From the NCBI RefSeq assembly GCF_000758725.1, contig NZ_CP009428.1, positions 1,984,001 through 2,048,000 of the forward strand: 64,000 nt of DNA. The letters are read 5' to 3'. Position 1 is the stretch's first letter. Each line of letters begins with the position of its first letter. Both the position numbers and the translations under genes were made by a program. Below, piece after piece: positions 28,801 to 39,200 of this stretch. Source of the stretch: Paenibacillus odorifer. Its GTDB lineage: Bacteria > Bacillota > Bacilli > Paenibacillales > Paenibacillaceae. Below the pieces are notes generated by a model, which did no database searches, was not told the origin of the DNA, and saw nothing but the letters and a program-made list of their open reading frames with translations.

Positions 28801-31800
28801 GGTGGAGCACGTCCGATCGCTACAATCCTGGACAATATCAAAGCTCAACCTTCGAATACACCAGCAGATGATCCGGGTGATATCGTCCCATATATCGAAG
28901 CTCATGATAATCTGACACTTCATGATGTCATAGCACAATCGATCAAGAAGGATCCGGATATCGCTGAGAATGAGCTTGAAATTCAGCAGCGGATCAGATT
29001 AGGAAATATGCTCGTATTAACTTCTCAAGGTACAGCCTTTATCCATGCCGGTCAGGAATATGGGCGGACTAAGCAGTGGAAGGGCACAACGGATCCTGAG
29101 GATAAATTCACAGAGATGTTCGACAATAACAACCAATCGTTCGGCTATTTCATTCATGATTCTTACGATTCATCGGATGCAGTTAACATGTTTGATTGGA
29201 CCAAAGCAACAGATGAATCTAAGTTCCCAGTACAGAACACGACAAGAAAATATACGTCGGGTCTGATGGAGCTGAGAAAATCAACGGATGCCTTCCGATT
29301 GGGCGATAAGGATTTGGTTGACTCTAACATTAACCTGATCCCTGCTCCAGAAATGAAGGATAACGATCTTGTCATCGGCTATTCCAACAAAGCAACAGAT
29401 GGCACTGGCATCTATTATGTCTTCATGAATGGTGACAGCACAACTAGAAAACTGACCTTATCTGAGGATTTGACGGGCGGTCAGGTGCTTGTGGACAACG
29501 ATGAAGCTGGTGTTACAGCGATACCGGCTGCACAGCAGTCAGGTTTTATTTTGACAGCAAATTCAATTACACTAGAGCCTTTGACGGCCGTGATTATTCA
29601 AAAGGAAGCTGCACCAGTTACGCTGAACTCTTTGGAAACAGATAGTGCAAGCTACACGCTGGCAGCTGGAAATACGCATCAAACCGCTGTTTTTGCGAAA
29701 TATGATGACAATAGCAGAAGTAATGTTACTAAGAAGGCTACTTACCTCTCCAATAAACCTGAAGTAGCTACAGTAACTGATAAAGGTCTAGTCAAAGCGG
29801 TTGGGCTAGGAACGGCAACCCTTACTATTTCTTATGAAGGTATTTCTACAACCGTCACTGTTAATGTTACTGACAAACGATATGTTCAATTCACTTATAC
29901 CCGTAGCGATAAGGACTATAAGGATTGGAATATCTGGGTTTGGAACACTGGAGCTAAAAATGACCAGATTGATTTCACAACCTTTAAGAATGGCACAGCG
30001 AGCGTTCTGATTGAGGTTGCGGAGAATGCAACAAGCGTTGGATTTGTCCTGCGCAAAGGTACGGATTGGAACACGGGGAAACTAGACTACCCAGACGATC
30101 GTGTTATTCCGTTGACCCCTGGTGAACCGTTCACTAAGGTGTATGTAACCAGTATGGTTAAAGAGCTTGATATCAAACCAAGTATTAGCGGCCCTATTTT
30201 AAAAGATGGAACGATTACTTTCAGATACCGCGACGACGCTTTGTTCCGTAATGGAAATATGGACGCAATAACAGCTGCTAAAGTAAAAGTGAACGGCACT
30301 TCGTATCCAATGATCTATGATCCGGCTAACGAGTGGTTCACTTACACACTGGCTGATTTAAAAGAAGGTATGTATAAATATACTTTCTTGATTACAAAAG
30401 ACGGCGTCACTACCGAAATTACAGATCCAAAGAATACGGTGAATGATGAATCTGTTATTGATTATCATCAACCTGTCGTTAAGATTGCGACATCCGTAAG
30501 TCCAGAGGCAGTCACATCCAATCAGAATGCTGTTGTAACCATCCACGCTTCCTCTTCGGAAGAAGTAACTTACTCTGAAGCATATATGGATTTAACTAAT
30601 CTTGGGGGCCCTAGCAAAGTTAAGCTGGATACGGAACTCTTGAAACAAACGGTTGCTGTGGAAGACACGGTGTCAGCGGGCATCAAGGATATTCCGATTA
30701 CGCTCGTAGACCAATACGGCAATGCACATAAGGAAAAGGCTACACTTGAGGTAAAAGCAAGAACCTATACAGGGGATAAGCTGGATTTTGATTGGGATGA
30801 GGCTCGAATTTATTTCGCGCTTACAGACCGATTTAAAGACGGTGACCCAACGAATAATGAGAATGTGAATAAAAATCATCTGGAAGCTTATCATGGTGGA
30901 GATTTCCGGGGGATGATCGACAATCTCGATTATTTGCAAGAGCTAGGAATTAACACGTTATGGATCACGCCAATCGTAGATAATATTGATTTTAACAAAG
31001 GCGTTGACTTTGGCAGCGAACAATATGGATACCATGGGTATTGGGCAAAAGATTTCACCAAGCTCGACGAGCATCTTGGCGATATGGCCACCTTCAAGGA
31101 GCTGATCGAAAAGGCGCATGACAAAGGGATCAAGATCATGGTTGACGTTGTACTCAATCATACGGGTTACGGTCTGAAAGCTGAGGATACCTATCCGACA
31201 ATTACAGCTGAGGATAAAGCACGTTTCGAAGGGATGCTGCGCACGGATGGTGTATCCGCAGATACAGATCCAATTAAGGGTGAACTTGCCTTCCTGCCAG
31301 ATTTCAAAACGGAAGATCCAGCCGTTCGTGAAAAAATTATCGCTTGGCAAACAGGCTGGTTAGACAACGCACGTACGGAACGTGGAGACACGATTGATTA
31401 TTTCCGTGTGGATACGGTCAAACACGTGGACGATACGACTTGGAAAGCCTTTAAAAATGCACTGACAGCGATGGATCCAAACTTCAAAATGACCGGCGAA
31501 TACTTCGGTGGAACCATTGATAACAATGGTGGAATGCTCGAAACTAGCCAGATGGATGGGCTGCTTGATTTTGGATTTAAAGATGCAGCCAGAGATTTTG
31601 CAAATGGTAAGGTAAACAGTGTGGATGCTTATCTGCAGGAACGTGAATTGAAGATCGACAATACGAAGATGATGGCTCAATTCCTGAGCAGTCATGATGA
31701 GAATGGTTTCTTGTCTGATTATGTGGGAGGCGATAAAGGCAAGCTGAAGATTGCTGCAGCTCTGCAAATTACCGCCAAAGGACAGCCAGTAATATACTAC

Positions 31801-33636
31801 GGAGAAGAACTGGGTAATTCAGGCAGCAATGCTGGAAATATGTCTGAAGGTCAATTCAGTGAGAACCGTAAGGATATGCCTTGGGATCAATTGACGGCAG
31901 AGAAGCCACTACATGACCATTATCAAAAGCTGTTGAATATCCGTGCGAAGTACTCCAAAGTGTATTCCAAAGGTGCGCGCACGAAGCTCGCAGGTTCAGA
32001 TGATTCAGGTTATTTGGCTTTCAACAAATCTTATGAAGATGAGAACGTAGTGACGGTAATCAATACTAAAACTAGTGAGAGTTCTGTAACGATTCCAGTA
32101 CCGTTTGCTGCTAATTCATCGGTAACCGATGAATACAGCGGTAAAACATACATGGTTTCCGAGGATCAAAAGGTAAATATTGATCTGCCAGGTAGAGATG
32201 ATGGAGGTACGGTTATTTTGGCTGAGGTATCGGATGTTATACCGACACCAACACCGACACCAACGTCGACACCAACACCAACGCCGACACCAACACCAAC
32301 ACCAACACCAACGTCGACACCAACACCAACGCCGACACCAACACCAACACCAACGCCGACACCAACACCAACACCGACACCAACACCAACGCCAACACCA
32401 ACGTCGACGCCAACATCGACGCCAACATCGGCACCAGAAGTAACACCGTCGCCTGAGGTGACACCAACGCCAGAAGCCACAGCGGCACCAACCTCTGGAG
32501 TTGTTGTTAACCCTAGCCCTACACCGCCAGCGGATACTCAGGTTGTGAATGAGGATAGCTTGAAGAATGGTAAAGAAGGCAAGGTGCAAATTGATGTTGC
32601 TGCCGGTAAGACAGCGGTACGCTTACCTTTACAAGCTGCACAAATACTAGGAACTAATGATCTTGTATTTAAAATGGGAGATCTGTTAGTTACTATCCCT
32701 AGCCAGCTTTTAAGTACAATGCCAAGTTTAGCTTCAGGTATTGATGGGGTAGGTGCCCAAATCTTGCTTGAACTGAAGCCACTGGCGCAGTCTGCTGCGA
32801 AAGCCATAGTAGACGGTTTAAACAATGATAGTGCTCATGCTAGCTCTCTTTCCGATGTATTTGAATTCAGACTTAGCGTGCTGATGAAAGACGGTACTCG
32901 GATTGTAATTAAGCAGTTCGATGAGCCGATTACGATCTCATTTAAGATTAAAGGGCAATTCAACAAAGACTTAATCGGAATCTATTATTTAAGTGATAAT
33001 GGCGGGTTAGAGTACGTGGGAGGACAGCTGAATGGAGAGGTGATCACGGCACAAGTCACACACTTCAGTAAGTATGCTGTGCTTGAAATCGATAAGTCGT
33101 TCAAAGATGTTCCTGCAACCTATTGGGCATTTAAGGCGATTCAATCACTTGCCGCCAAACAAATTGTGTCAGGGGTTACTACCTCTGAGTTTGATCCGAA
33201 AAGTAATGTTAGCCGTGCGGAATTTACAGCACTACTAGTACGTGCACTTGGCTTAAAAGCGGAAGGGCAGGTCCTGTTTACTGACATCAGGTCAGATGCA
33301 TGGTATGCCTCATATGTAGCCACAGCTGCTAAGCTGGGTATTGTTAGTGGACGGAGTAATAATATTTTTGCGCCGAATGCATCAATTACCCGTGAGGAAA
33401 TGGCTGTTATGGCGATCCGCGCACTTGAAGTGAAGTCTGGTAAGAAGCTTGAACCTGTAGCAGCCTCTACGGCATTTACTGACGCTTCAAGTATTAGCAA
33501 GTGGGCGGAAGCTTATGTGAAGACTGCAGCAGACTTAGGACTCCTGCAAGGCCGAGAGAACAATCGATTCGCTCCAAAAGCATGGATGACCCGCGCAGAA
33601 AGCGCACAGGTTATTTATACGCTGCTGAGCAAGTAG
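25858..33636 (+). CDS. S-layer-anchored bifunctional amylopullulanase (CBM41, GH13 pullulanase, GH13 amylase, SLH)
   Basis: 2592 residues, extracellular. Signal peptide about 1-35 (cut near HPVNVTA-A). Two X25-like starch-binding modules lie at ~36-240 and two CBM41 modules at ~250-465 ([25 protein letters not shown]). A CBM48-like domain (~560-680) precedes a type I pullulanase GH13 domain: YNWGYDP at 783, nucleophile D897 in GMRWDM, acid E926 in IGEGW, D1017 in EAHDN. A BIG2 domain (~1254-1340), a third CBM41 (~1340-1440) and a second GH13 domain follow (D1852 in YFRVD, E1881 in TGEYF, D1947 in SSHDEN). A Thr-Pro linker (~2130-2195), an unknown beta domain and three SLH repeats (~2414-2592) end it. 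The first catalytic domain should cut alpha-1,6, the second alpha-1,4 links of starch. ATG 25858 has GGGAGG upstream. Confidence 0.95.
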   Translation: MKITLWGKRAFAIFMIIALVFSGLGLHPVNVTAATTKVVLVGDLQSKFTSTGAETPGKDWDETSVVTQMTYSDNGLYSFTGTLPAGEYNYKVTLNDLWDENYGFTSYTNPQGTNDGENIHIKLETETAVTFYYNDLTHKIADSTYYTPIASAKLPRLTGNLPAEALTVLSDPDFDDVYSTVATLPKGDYTYQVSVPGDGEAGDQLYPETANNLSLPSDLLVTFKFNPLDGSVTAEYKIPSEPVEVTPVPAGHIRIHYNRTAGDYENQGLWTWDDAQSPSANWPTGATPFPEGQIDSYGAYVDVPVKDGAKKISFLVVNRVTQAKDEGDKLFAINTPEANEIWIKQGSNDVTPYEPVTLAPNTVRIHYTRADTNHDQYGLWLWDDVVAPSENWPSGATPFVADQTDRYGAYVDVPLIENAKKIGFIVMKPSNGDKDGDNKTFSLLDRYNQLWVKEGDNNVYVSPFGETPIGLVSAEVLSTSKILLGFTLTDGLDPAALKTAITVKDKEGAAIPITAVTLTSKTSIEVDTEAFDLKKVPLSVTYSGKTVSAASGWRMLDEMYNYTGDDLGATYNADKTATLKLWAPKASSVVVNLYDKNDSNVQVGSVALTLGEQGVWSVQLKPADLTGTTATDVRGFFYQYEVTNDGVTHKVLDPYAKSMAVFTVDTTGAAGAGVDTVGKAAIVDLSQTNPDTFGYADIKGYEKREDAIIYEVHVRDFTSDVSIEDSLSGERWGSYSAFEKKLDYIKSLGVTHVQLLPVMAWYYGDETKMGTREPDYSAKNNEYNWGYDPHSYFSPDGAYSQNPADPEERIKELKGLIDAVHEAGMGVILDVVYTHMAKKEFLNDIVPNYYAFQDANGNFIGGFGNNLATNHKMAEKLMVDSVKYWFEEYKIDGMRWDMMGDATADAVQHAYDAAAAVNPKALFIGEGWRTFGGAAADPSLAGQGADQDWMDKTDSVGVFSDEFRNELKSGYGSEGQPRFITGGARPIATILDNIKAQPSNTPADDPGDIVPYIEAHDNLTLHDVIAQSIKKDPDIAENELEIQQRIRLGNMLVLTSQGTAFIHAGQEYGRTKQWKGTTDPEDKFTEMFDNNNQSFGYFIHDSYDSSDAVNMFDWTKATDESKFPVQNTTRKYTSGLMELRKSTDAFRLGDKDLVDSNINLIPAPEMKDNDLVIGYSNKATDGTGIYYVFMNGDSTTRKLTLSEDLTGGQVLVDNDEAGVTAIPAAQQSGFILTANSITLEPLTAVIIQKEAAPVTLNSLETDSASYTLAAGNTHQTAVFAKYDDNSRSNVTKKATYLSNKPEVATVTDKGLVKAVGLGTATLTISYEGISTTVTVNVTDKRYVQFTYTRSDKDYKDWNIWVWNTGAKNDQIDFTTFKNGTASVLIEVAENATSVGFVLRKGTDWNTGKLDYPDDRVIPLTPGEPFTKVYVTSMVKELDIKPSISGPILKDGTITFRYRDDALFRNGNMDAITAAKVKVNGTSYPMIYDPANEWFTYTLADLKEGMYKYTFLITKDGVTTEITDPKNTVNDESVIDYHQPVVKIATSVSPEAVTSNQNAVVTIHASSSEEVTYSEAYMDLTNLGGPSKVKLDTELLKQTVAVEDTVSAGIKDIPITLVDQYGNAHKEKATLEVKARTYTGDKLDFDWDEARIYFALTDRFKDGDPTNNENVNKNHLEAYHGGDFRGMIDNLDYLQELGINTLWITPIVDNIDFNKGVDFGSEQYGYHGYWAKDFTKLDEHLGDMATFKELIEKAHDKGIKIMVDVVLNHTGYGLKAEDTYPTITAEDKARFEGMLRTDGVSADTDPIKGELAFLPDFKTEDPAVREKIIAWQTGWLDNARTERGDTIDYFRVDTVKHVDDTTWKAFKNALTAMDPNFKMTGEYFGGTIDNNGGMLETSQMDGLLDFGFKDAARDFANGKVNSVDAYLQERELKIDNTKMMAQFLSSHDENGFLSDYVGGDKGKLKIAAALQITAKGQPVIYYGEELGNSGSNAGNMSEGQFSENRKDMPWDQLTAEKPLHDHYQKLLNIRAKYSKVYSKGARTKLAGSDDSGYLAFNKSYEDENVVTVINTKTSESSVTIPVPFAANSSVTDEYSGKTYMVSEDQKVNIDLPGRDDGGTVILAEVSDVIPTPTPTPTSTPTPTPTPTPTPTPTSTPTPTPTPTPTPTPTPTPTPTPTPTPTPTSTPTSTPTSAPEVTPSPEVTPTPEATAAPTSGVVVNPSPTPPADTQVVNEDSLKNGKEGKVQIDVAAGKTAVRLPLQAAQILGTNDLVFKMGDLLVTIPSQLLSTMPSLASGIDGVGAQILLELKPLAQSAAKAIVDGLNNDSAHASSLSDVFEFRLSVLMKDGTRIVIKQFDEPITISFKIKGQFNKDLIGIYYLSDNGGLEYVGGQLNGEVITAQVTHFSKYAVLEIDKSFKDVPATYWAFKAIQSLAAKQIVSGVTTSEFDPKSNVSRAEFTALLVRALGLKAEGQVLFTDIRSDAWYASYVATAAKLGIVSGRSNNIFAPNASITREEMAVMAIRALEVKSGKKLEPVAASTAFTDASSISKWAEAYVKTAADLGLLQGRENNRFAPKAWMTRAESAQVIYTLLSK
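32244..32440 (+). repeat. Thr-Pro-coding microsatellite in the amylopullulanase gene
   Basis: About 200 bp of ACACCAACGCCG-type 6- and 12-bp units encode a TPTPTPTST linker of some 60 residues between the amylase domain and the wall-anchoring part. Slippage here would change linker length in 2-residue steps without breaking the frame. Long reverse-strand frames over it are shadows of the repeat. Confidence 0.85.
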
Positions 33637-33711
33637 GCTAAACTAAGGTGTGCTGAACTCTGGCACCCTTTAGTTAGAGCAGCGGTTAGCATTTTAGTAT
33701 TCTCCAAAAGA

Positions 33712-33762
33712 AAACAGGGTATCCCGAAGCGATTATCGCTTGCGAGATACCCTGTTTTGTTA
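33712..33762. terminator. Bidirectional terminator between amylopullulanase and neopullulanase genes
   Basis: AACAGGGTATC pairs with GATACCCTGTT around a ~22-base loop that contains GCGATTATCGC, another small hairpin. A- and T-rich flanks suit both convergent genes. Confidence 0.85.
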
Positions 33763-33799
33763 TGCTATATGGCTGAGCAGTGGGAAGAAAAGAAGTCTT

Positions 33800-35545
33800 T
33801 TAGATGATTGCCTTTAGGATTGCGAATCCATAGGCTGGCATCTTCACGTTCAGCTTGCTGCGTTCTGTGCGCAGTGTTTCGCCTGTAAACAAGTTCTCCC
33901 AATCCCGCTCGTCTACGTCAATACGGAAGGTCTGAGCGGTCTCTTCACTGTTGATTAGTACGACAATTGTCTGCAGATCCAGCCGGCGCTCATAGGCTAG
34001 CTTGCTGCCTTGTTGTCCTGCCTCAAGGAAGGTAAATGTACCTGTGCGGAGAGCAGGGTGATCGTTGCGTATTTGAATAAGCTGACGATAGAACTCGAAG
34101 AGCTCACGATCCTGCTTTTCAGGGTTCCACTCCATGCATTTGCGGCAACCAGGGTCACCTTCACCGTCCATGCCGATCTCGTCACCGTAATAGATGCAGG
34201 GAGTGCCCATAAAGGTGAATTGGAACAGTGCTGCTAATCGCATCTTGTTTTTGTCTCCAGCAGCCAGCGTAAGCAGTCGTGGAGTATCGTGGCTGTCCAG
34301 CAGATTAAAAGCAACTTCACTTGCCTGCAGCGGATAGCGCGATAACTGTTTGCCAATGGAATTAGCGAATTCTTCAGCATCAAGAGTGCCATGCACAAAG
34401 AAGTCAAGGACAGCGTCAGTGAAAGGATAGTTCATAACGGCATCAAATTTATCGCCTTCTAGCCAAGGTGCAGATTCATGCCAGATTTCTCCCAATATGT
34501 AAGCCTCAGGATTAGCACGTTTAACCACCTTGCGGAATTCCCGCCAGAAATCATGATCCACTTCATTGGCAACGTCCAGACGCCAGCCATCGATCCCAAC
34601 TTCTTTGATCCAGTATTCTGCGACTTTCAGTAAGTATTGTTTAACTTCAGGATGTTCTGTGTTTAGCTTTGGCATTAGCGGTTCAAAAGCAAAGGTGTCA
34701 TAAGTAGGGACACCGTTTTCAATTTGAAGTGGAAACTTGCGAATATGGAACCAATCTTTAAAGGCGGAAGCCTCTCCTTTTTCTTGAACATCCACAAAAG
34801 GGGCAAAGGTTCTGCCAGAATGATTGAATACGGCATCTAGCAGGACACGAATCCCACGTTTATGGCAGCTATCGACGAGCTTTTTTAAAGTCTCAATATC
34901 TCCAAAATGCGGATCGACTTTCATATAGTCTTCTGTATCGTATTTGTGATTAGTAGTTGCATCAAAGATAGGTGTGAAATAAATAGCAGTGATCCCAAGC
35001 TCGTTAAGATGATCTAAATGATCAATAACCCCTTGCAGGTCGCCGCCAAAAAAATTGGTTGGTGTTGGTTCGGAGCCCCATGGCTGAACATTTTCCGGAT
35101 CAAGGCTCGGGTCACCATTTGCAAAGCGTTCTGGGAAGATCTGATAAAAAACAGCGTCCTTTACCCAGGCAGGCGGAGCAAATACATCAACGCGGTTAAT
35201 GAAGGGGAATTCGAACAGCTTGTTTGGGTTTTCCGGCCGCACCGTTTGAAAGTCACTTTCGGTCATCCAAATTCGTTCGTTATCTTTTTGAAGTAAGAAG
35301 CCGTATTTCAAGCGGCGGTAGAGAGGTACTGAAGCACATTCCCAATAGTCAAACATAGCATCGGAGGTGAAGAGGGTCATGGGAATTAGCTCTTTTGTGG
35401 TATCCCAAGCATATTTATCTCCAGCAAAGGCGAACACTTCGGTTAAATCCCCTTTTTTAGCGCGTAGACGCAGGTGAATCGTACTTTCATTATAGGCATA
35501 AGACCAATTTAACCGCGGACGATGATACACTGCTTCCAGTAACAT
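33800..35545 (-). CDS. nplT: Neopullulanase / maltogenic amylase (GH13_20)
   Basis: 581 residues, intracellular (no signal peptide). The N-terminal ~125 residues form the CBM34-like domain typical of this subfamily (LLEAVYHRPRLNWSYAYN). The GH13 domain has VDVFAPPAWVKDAVFYQIFP, nucleophile D324 in GWRLDVANEV, E353 in LGEIWHES and D420 in DSHDTPR. It degrades maltodextrins and cyclodextrins to maltose and panose-type sugars. The B. subtilis counterpart, YvdF/BbmA, is also beside mdxEFG. ATG 35545 follows TTAGGAGG; an upstream in-frame ATG reads through 60-bp repeats and lacks support. Divergent from mdxE. Confidence 0.92.
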   Translation of the reverse strand: MLLEAVYHRPRLNWSYAYNESTIHLRLRAKKGDLTEVFAFAGDKYAWDTTKELIPMTLFTSDAMFDYWECASVPLYRRLKYGFLLQKDNERIWMTESDFQTVRPENPNKLFEFPFINRVDVFAPPAWVKDAVFYQIFPERFANGDPSLDPENVQPWGSEPTPTNFFGGDLQGVIDHLDHLNELGITAIYFTPIFDATTNHKYDTEDYMKVDPHFGDIETLKKLVDSCHKRGIRVLLDAVFNHSGRTFAPFVDVQEKGEASAFKDWFHIRKFPLQIENGVPTYDTFAFEPLMPKLNTEHPEVKQYLLKVAEYWIKEVGIDGWRLDVANEVDHDFWREFRKVVKRANPEAYILGEIWHESAPWLEGDKFDAVMNYPFTDAVLDFFVHGTLDAEEFANSIGKQLSRYPLQASEVAFNLLDSHDTPRLLTLAAGDKNKMRLAALFQFTFMGTPCIYYGDEIGMDGEGDPGCRKCMEWNPEKQDRELFEFYRQLIQIRNDHPALRTGTFTFLEAGQQGSKLAYERRLDLQTIVVLINSEETAQTFRIDVDERDWENLFTGETLRTERSKLNVKMPAYGFAILKAII

Positions 35546-35559
35546 GATAAATCCTCCTA

Positions 35560-35739
35560 AAGTTTTGTTAGCGTTACTTCCTCGAACACTTCGGCAAAAC
35601 CACATCGAAAGCATAGGCTAAGTTTTGTTAGCGTTACTTCCTCGAACACTTCGGCAAAACCACATCGAAAGCATAGGCTAAGTTTTGTTAGCGCTACTTC
35701 CTCGGACACTTCGGCAAAACCGCATCGAAAGCATAAACT
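35560..35739 (-). repeat. Three 60-bp tandem repeats next to the neopullulanase ribosome site
   Basis: Units at 35560-35619, 35620-35679 and 35680-35739; the first two are identical, the third differs at a few bases. On the minus strand each unit carries TCGATGTGGTTTTGCCGAAG and GAGGAAGTAACGCTAACAAA. The array ends directly at the TTAGGAGG ribosome site, so it forms most of the mRNA leader if transcription starts upstream. Each unit is 20 codons and stays open in one frame, but no start context supports its translation. Confidence 0.9.
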
Positions 35740-35797
35740 ATTCCCGGACGATACTCCACAGAGCGCGTGGAATGTAGAATGTCGCTATTGTTATTGG

Positions 35798-36044
35798 TTG
35801 CACAGTTTTTTATGCAACATGCACTAAATCAGTAGCAGAGTAGCACATAACAAAGAGGCACAGCCACCGCGAAATAGCTTGCCCGAGGTTGTACCTTTGA
35901 TAAGTAACATTGCCTTTTAATTGTATAGAACAGGAGGCAGACAAGAGATGTTGTGCTTCATGCTGGACAGCCTCTTAACGTTTTGGATTATAGCATGGAA
36001 TAAAAGGGCTTTCAATACTCTTGTTCAAACCATTGCACTAAATT
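35798..36044. promoter_or_regulatory. Divergent regulatory region with LacI-type and TTGCACTAA-like boxes
   Basis: TTGCA..TGCAA flanks an A/T spacer at 35798-35817, followed by ATGCACTAAATC. CAAACCATTGCACTAAATTT at 36025 nearly repeats the 25641 site. This lies between neopullulanase (minus) and mdxE (plus), and the boxes probably bind the maltodextrin regulator. No gene is seen between 35740 and 36447. Confidence 0.4.
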
Positions 36045-36247
36045 TCACTAAAGTAAACGAGCATTGTGAACGTTAATTTATGAGAAATCTCTTGAAATAG
36101 AGAAAATGTGGCATATTAGGGGCAAATAAAATAGATATTCCAATATTAAACACATGAATTATCGACTAATTAAAAGATATCATGTGAAAAATGGAGATAT
36201 ATGCCTATAATGTATATCAATTAATGGAAAATGACCCAATACAGTAT

Positions 36248-36287
36248 ATGCAAACGTTTTTAAAAACAATCGTTACTGTTGTATGAT
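36248..36287 (+). promoter_or_regulatory. Candidate mdxE promoter overlapped by an operator
   Basis: TGCAAACGTTTTTA at 36249-36262 has the CAAACGTTT LacI-type core and covers the place of a -35 box. TATGAT at 36282-36287 is a fair -10. A cre-related AAGCGCTTTCG follows near 36302. This would leave a ~160-base leader. Confidence 0.4.
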
Positions 36288-36447
36288 GTACTCATGAATG
36301 AAGCGCTTTCGTACCTGTGAAATGCAGATACAGAAGGAGCAAGCTAAAAGAAGAACTTTTTTTTTAGCCTTTCTGAAATCGTTTGCGCAGATTGCAGCAC
36401 TACTATTTTCCATCTTACGTTTTTAAAAATTGGGAGGGGTTAAAGTA

Positions 36448-37779
36448 ATGAAATTGAAAAAAATGATGGTTATCACCGCAGCTTTCTCAATGGCTCTGTC
36501 CGTTACAGCATGCGGTTCGAACAACAACAGTACGAATAACGGGGGCAACAACGCAGCAAAAGCTACTAACAACGCTACTACAGAGACTGCAGCGCCAGAG
36601 AGCACAGATGCAGCAGTAACAGATGAAATCGTACCTGAAGATGGCGCAACTCTAGTGGTATGGGAAAGTAAAGAAGAAAGACCTTTTGCAGATGAGATTG
36701 CTAAACAGTTCACAGCAAAATATAACGTTCCAGTCAAGGTTGAAGAATTGGCACCCCCGGATCAAGTAACTAAGCTTACTCAAGATGGTCCTTCAGGATT
36801 AGCGGCAGACGTTATTCTTATCCCTCACGATAACTTAGGTAAAGCGGCAAGCGCGAGCTTGGTTCTTCCTAACGATGTCTTCGGTGAAGAAACAAAAGCT
36901 AACAATACTGAAGCTTCGATTATCGGATCTTCGTACGAAGGCGAATTGTATGGTTACCCAAGAGCAGCAGAAACTTATGCATTGTTCTACAATAAATCGC
37001 TTGTTAAAGAAGCACCTAAATCATTCGATGATGTTCTTGCATTCAGCAAAACATTCACGGATAAATCGAAAAATAGATATGGAATTATGTGGGAAGTAGG
37101 AAACGTGTACTTCAACTACATGTTTATCGCATCCGATGGCGGATACCTCTTCGGTAAGGATGGTACGGATAAAGATGATATCGGTCTTGCTAACGATGGC
37201 GCAATTGCAGGACTTAAAGAATTTGTGAAATTGAAGGAAGCATTGCCAATTAAGAGTGGTGATATCAACAGTGATATCAAACGCAGCTTGTTCAACTCTG
37301 GTGATGTAGCTATGGATATCACAGGTCCATGGGAGCTTGGAGGATACAAAGAAGCTCTTGGTGACAACCTTGGTATTGCTCCAATCCCTACAGTGAATGG
37401 CAAAACAGCAATTACATTCTCTGGTATTAAAATTTTCGCAGTTAACTCGTTTACTCAATATCCGAATGCTGCTAAATTGTATGCGAATTTTGCTTCAAGC
37501 AAAGACGCTCAGCTGTTACTGAACAAAACGATTGGTTCGGTTCCTACAAACAACGAGGCGCTTCTTGATCCACAGATCTCTAGCGATCCTTATGTGTCCG
37601 TTTTTGCAGAACAAGCTAAGAACTCCCAACCGATGCCTTCTATCCCTGAAATGGGTAACGTATGGAGTCCAGTAAATGCTGCCCTTCCAGAAATTTGGGA
37701 TAAAAATGGGGATCCAAAAGCAGCAATGGACAAAGCTGTACAACAAATCAAAGATTTGAATAACAGTGCATCTCAATAA
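36448..37779 (+). CDS. mdxE: Maltodextrin-binding lipoprotein of an ABC transporter
   Basis: 443 residues. A lipoprotein signal peptide ends in the lipobox SVTAC-G, followed by an Asn/Ala/Thr-rich spacer, then a family 1 solute-binding domain (TLVVWESKEERPFADEIAKQF; DVAMDITGPWEL; GKTAITFSGIKIFAVN). It delivers maltose/maltodextrins to MdxFG. The ATG at 36448 has GGGAGGGG 8 bases upstream. The gene is first in mdxEFG and is followed by a terminator-like hairpin that should give excess binding protein over permease. Confidence 0.93.
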   Translation: MKLKKMMVITAAFSMALSVTACGSNNNSTNNGGNNAAKATNNATTETAAPESTDAAVTDEIVPEDGATLVVWESKEERPFADEIAKQFTAKYNVPVKVEELAPPDQVTKLTQDGPSGLAADVILIPHDNLGKAASASLVLPNDVFGEETKANNTEASIIGSSYEGELYGYPRAAETYALFYNKSLVKEAPKSFDDVLAFSKTFTDKSKNRYGIMWEVGNVYFNYMFIASDGGYLFGKDGTDKDDIGLANDGAIAGLKEFVKLKEALPIKSGDINSDIKRSLFNSGDVAMDITGPWELGGYKEALGDNLGIAPIPTVNGKTAITFSGIKIFAVNSFTQYPNAAKLYANFASSKDAQLLLNKTIGSVPTNNEALLDPQISSDPYVSVFAEQAKNSQPMPSIPEMGNVWSPVNAALPEIWDKNGDPKAAMDKAVQQIKDLNNSASQ

Positions 37780-37817
37780 GGATCATAATTCACTGTCTTA
37801 ACAGCATACAGTGAATC

Positions 37818-37860
37818 AAGCTGCCCGCCGCATGTTTAGCGGCTGGCAGCTTCTTATTTT
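37818..37860 (+). terminator. Attenuating terminator between mdxE and mdxF
   Basis: The stem AAGCTGCC-GCCGC / GCGGC-GGCAGCTT with loop ATGTTTA is followed by CTTATTTT. A second hairpin TTCACTGT..ACAGTGAA lies just before it. Partial termination here would favour mdxE expression. Confidence 0.75.
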
Positions 37861-37886
37861 CACTCGGAGAGGAGAACGGAAGCGAA

Positions 37887-39200
37887 ATGCAACGACATCG
37901 CACGAGGGCCGCAATACTGTCGACGATTTTTATGGGATTGGGACAAATATATAACCGCCAATTCGTTAAAGGAATATTATATTTAGCCGTAGAAGCTGTA
38001 GCCGTTTTTTATTTTATTGAGAATCTTGCCAACTCCTTATGGGGCATTGTAACACTAGGAGAGAATCCGAGTCGTCTGGTTAAAGTGAAGGGGATCGCCA
38101 AGATGGTTACCGGTGATCACTCGATTTATATTATGATCCAAAGCTTGATCACCATCCTTATTCTTATTCTATTGATTATCGCGTGGTATTTGAATATCAG
38201 AGATGCTTACAAGATTGGAGAAAAACGTGATAACGGTCTTCAGGCAAACACTTTTAAACAAAGTGTTCGTTATATCCTGGATTACAAGTTTGCTCAAGCG
38301 TTTCTAGTCTTGCCGGGTATCGGTGTTCTATTCTTTACTATTATGCCTATTATCTTCATGATCCTGTTGGCCTTTACGAACTATTCCGCACCTGATCATC
38401 TTCCACCCGCCAAATTGGTGGACTGGGTTGGATTTCAGACCTTTCGTAATTTATTGGTCCTTAAGACATGGAGCCACACTTTTTATGGTGTATTAACATG
38501 GACAATTATATGGGCAGTTCTTTCAACCATTACTACATACTTCGGAGGACTGTTGGTCGCTTTGCTGGTGAGTCAGAAGGGCATTCGCTTCAAAGGAATG
38601 TGGAGAGTAATTCTGATTGTGCCTTACGCGGTGCCACAGTTAATCTCGCTTCTGCTCATGCGCAACTTATTTAACGGTCAATTCGGGCCTATCAATCAAT
38701 ACATGGGGTATTTTGGATTGGATGGATTACCGTGGCTGACTGACCCATTCTGGGCTAAGGTTACCGTAATTATCGTTAATATGTGGGTAGGTATTCCTGT
38801 TTCTATGCTGCTTATCATGGGCGTTCTGACTACTATCCCACGGGATATGTATGAAGCTGCTGAGGTGGATGGAGCATCGGGTTATCAGAAGTTCCGTATC
38901 GTAACGTTGCCGATGGTATTATTCTCCACAGCACCAACCTTGATTACGCAGTTTGCAGGTAACATCAACAACTTTAACGCAATCTTCCTATTAACTGGGG
39001 GTAGTCCGGTAAATGGTGACTATCAATATGCCGGTTCTACGGACTTGCTAGTAACCTGGTTATACAAATTAACGCTTGATCAGAATAAAAACAACATGGC
39101 TTCGGCAATAGGGATTATTATCTTTATCATTGTCGCTTCATTCTCCCTGTACAATTACCGCCGGACGAAGTCATTTAAAGAGGAGGATATGATCCAATGA
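37887..39200 (+). CDS. mdxF: Maltodextrin ABC transporter permease (MalF-like)
   Basis: 437 residues, near the 435 of B. subtilis MdxF. The N-terminal ~100 residues carry a TM2-like segment (FMGLGQIYNRQFVKGILYL) plus extra helices, as in that protein. The permease core follows, with the ATPase-contacting EAA loop (YEAAEVDGASGYQKFRIVTLP). It imports maltodextrins together with MdxG. The next gene overlaps by 4 bp. No ATPase gene is present in the cluster, so a shared MsmX-type ATPase is expected elsewhere. Confidence 0.93.
   Translation: MQRHRTRAAILSTIFMGLGQIYNRQFVKGILYLAVEAVAVFYFIENLANSLWGIVTLGENPSRLVKVKGIAKMVTGDHSIYIMIQSLITILILILLIIAWYLNIRDAYKIGEKRDNGLQANTFKQSVRYILDYKFAQAFLVLPGIGVLFFTIMPIIFMILLAFTNYSAPDHLPPAKLVDWVGFQTFRNLLVLKTWSHTFYGVLTWTIIWAVLSTITTYFGGLLVALLVSQKGIRFKGMWRVILIVPYAVPQLISLLLMRNLFNGQFGPINQYMGYFGLDGLPWLTDPFWAKVTVIIVNMWVGIPVSMLLIMGVLTTIPRDMYEAAEVDGASGYQKFRIVTLPMVLFSTAPTLITQFAGNINNFNAIFLLTGGSPVNGDYQYAGSTDLLVTWLYKLTLDQNKNNMASAIGIIIFIIVASFSLYNYRRTKSFKEEDMIQ

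Noticed and set aside
32116..32589. Long reverse-strand and alternative-frame open stretches over the Thr-Pro repeat
   Set aside because: Repeat shadows (Cys/Trp/Arg or Val/Gly runs) with no start context; the plus-strand enzyme frame is continuous.
35560..35739. Possible CRISPR array or N-terminal extension of the neopullulanase
   Set aside because: Repeats are contiguous without spacers, so not CRISPR. The extension lacks a start site, and the enzyme has a strong ribosome site at its normal N-terminus.
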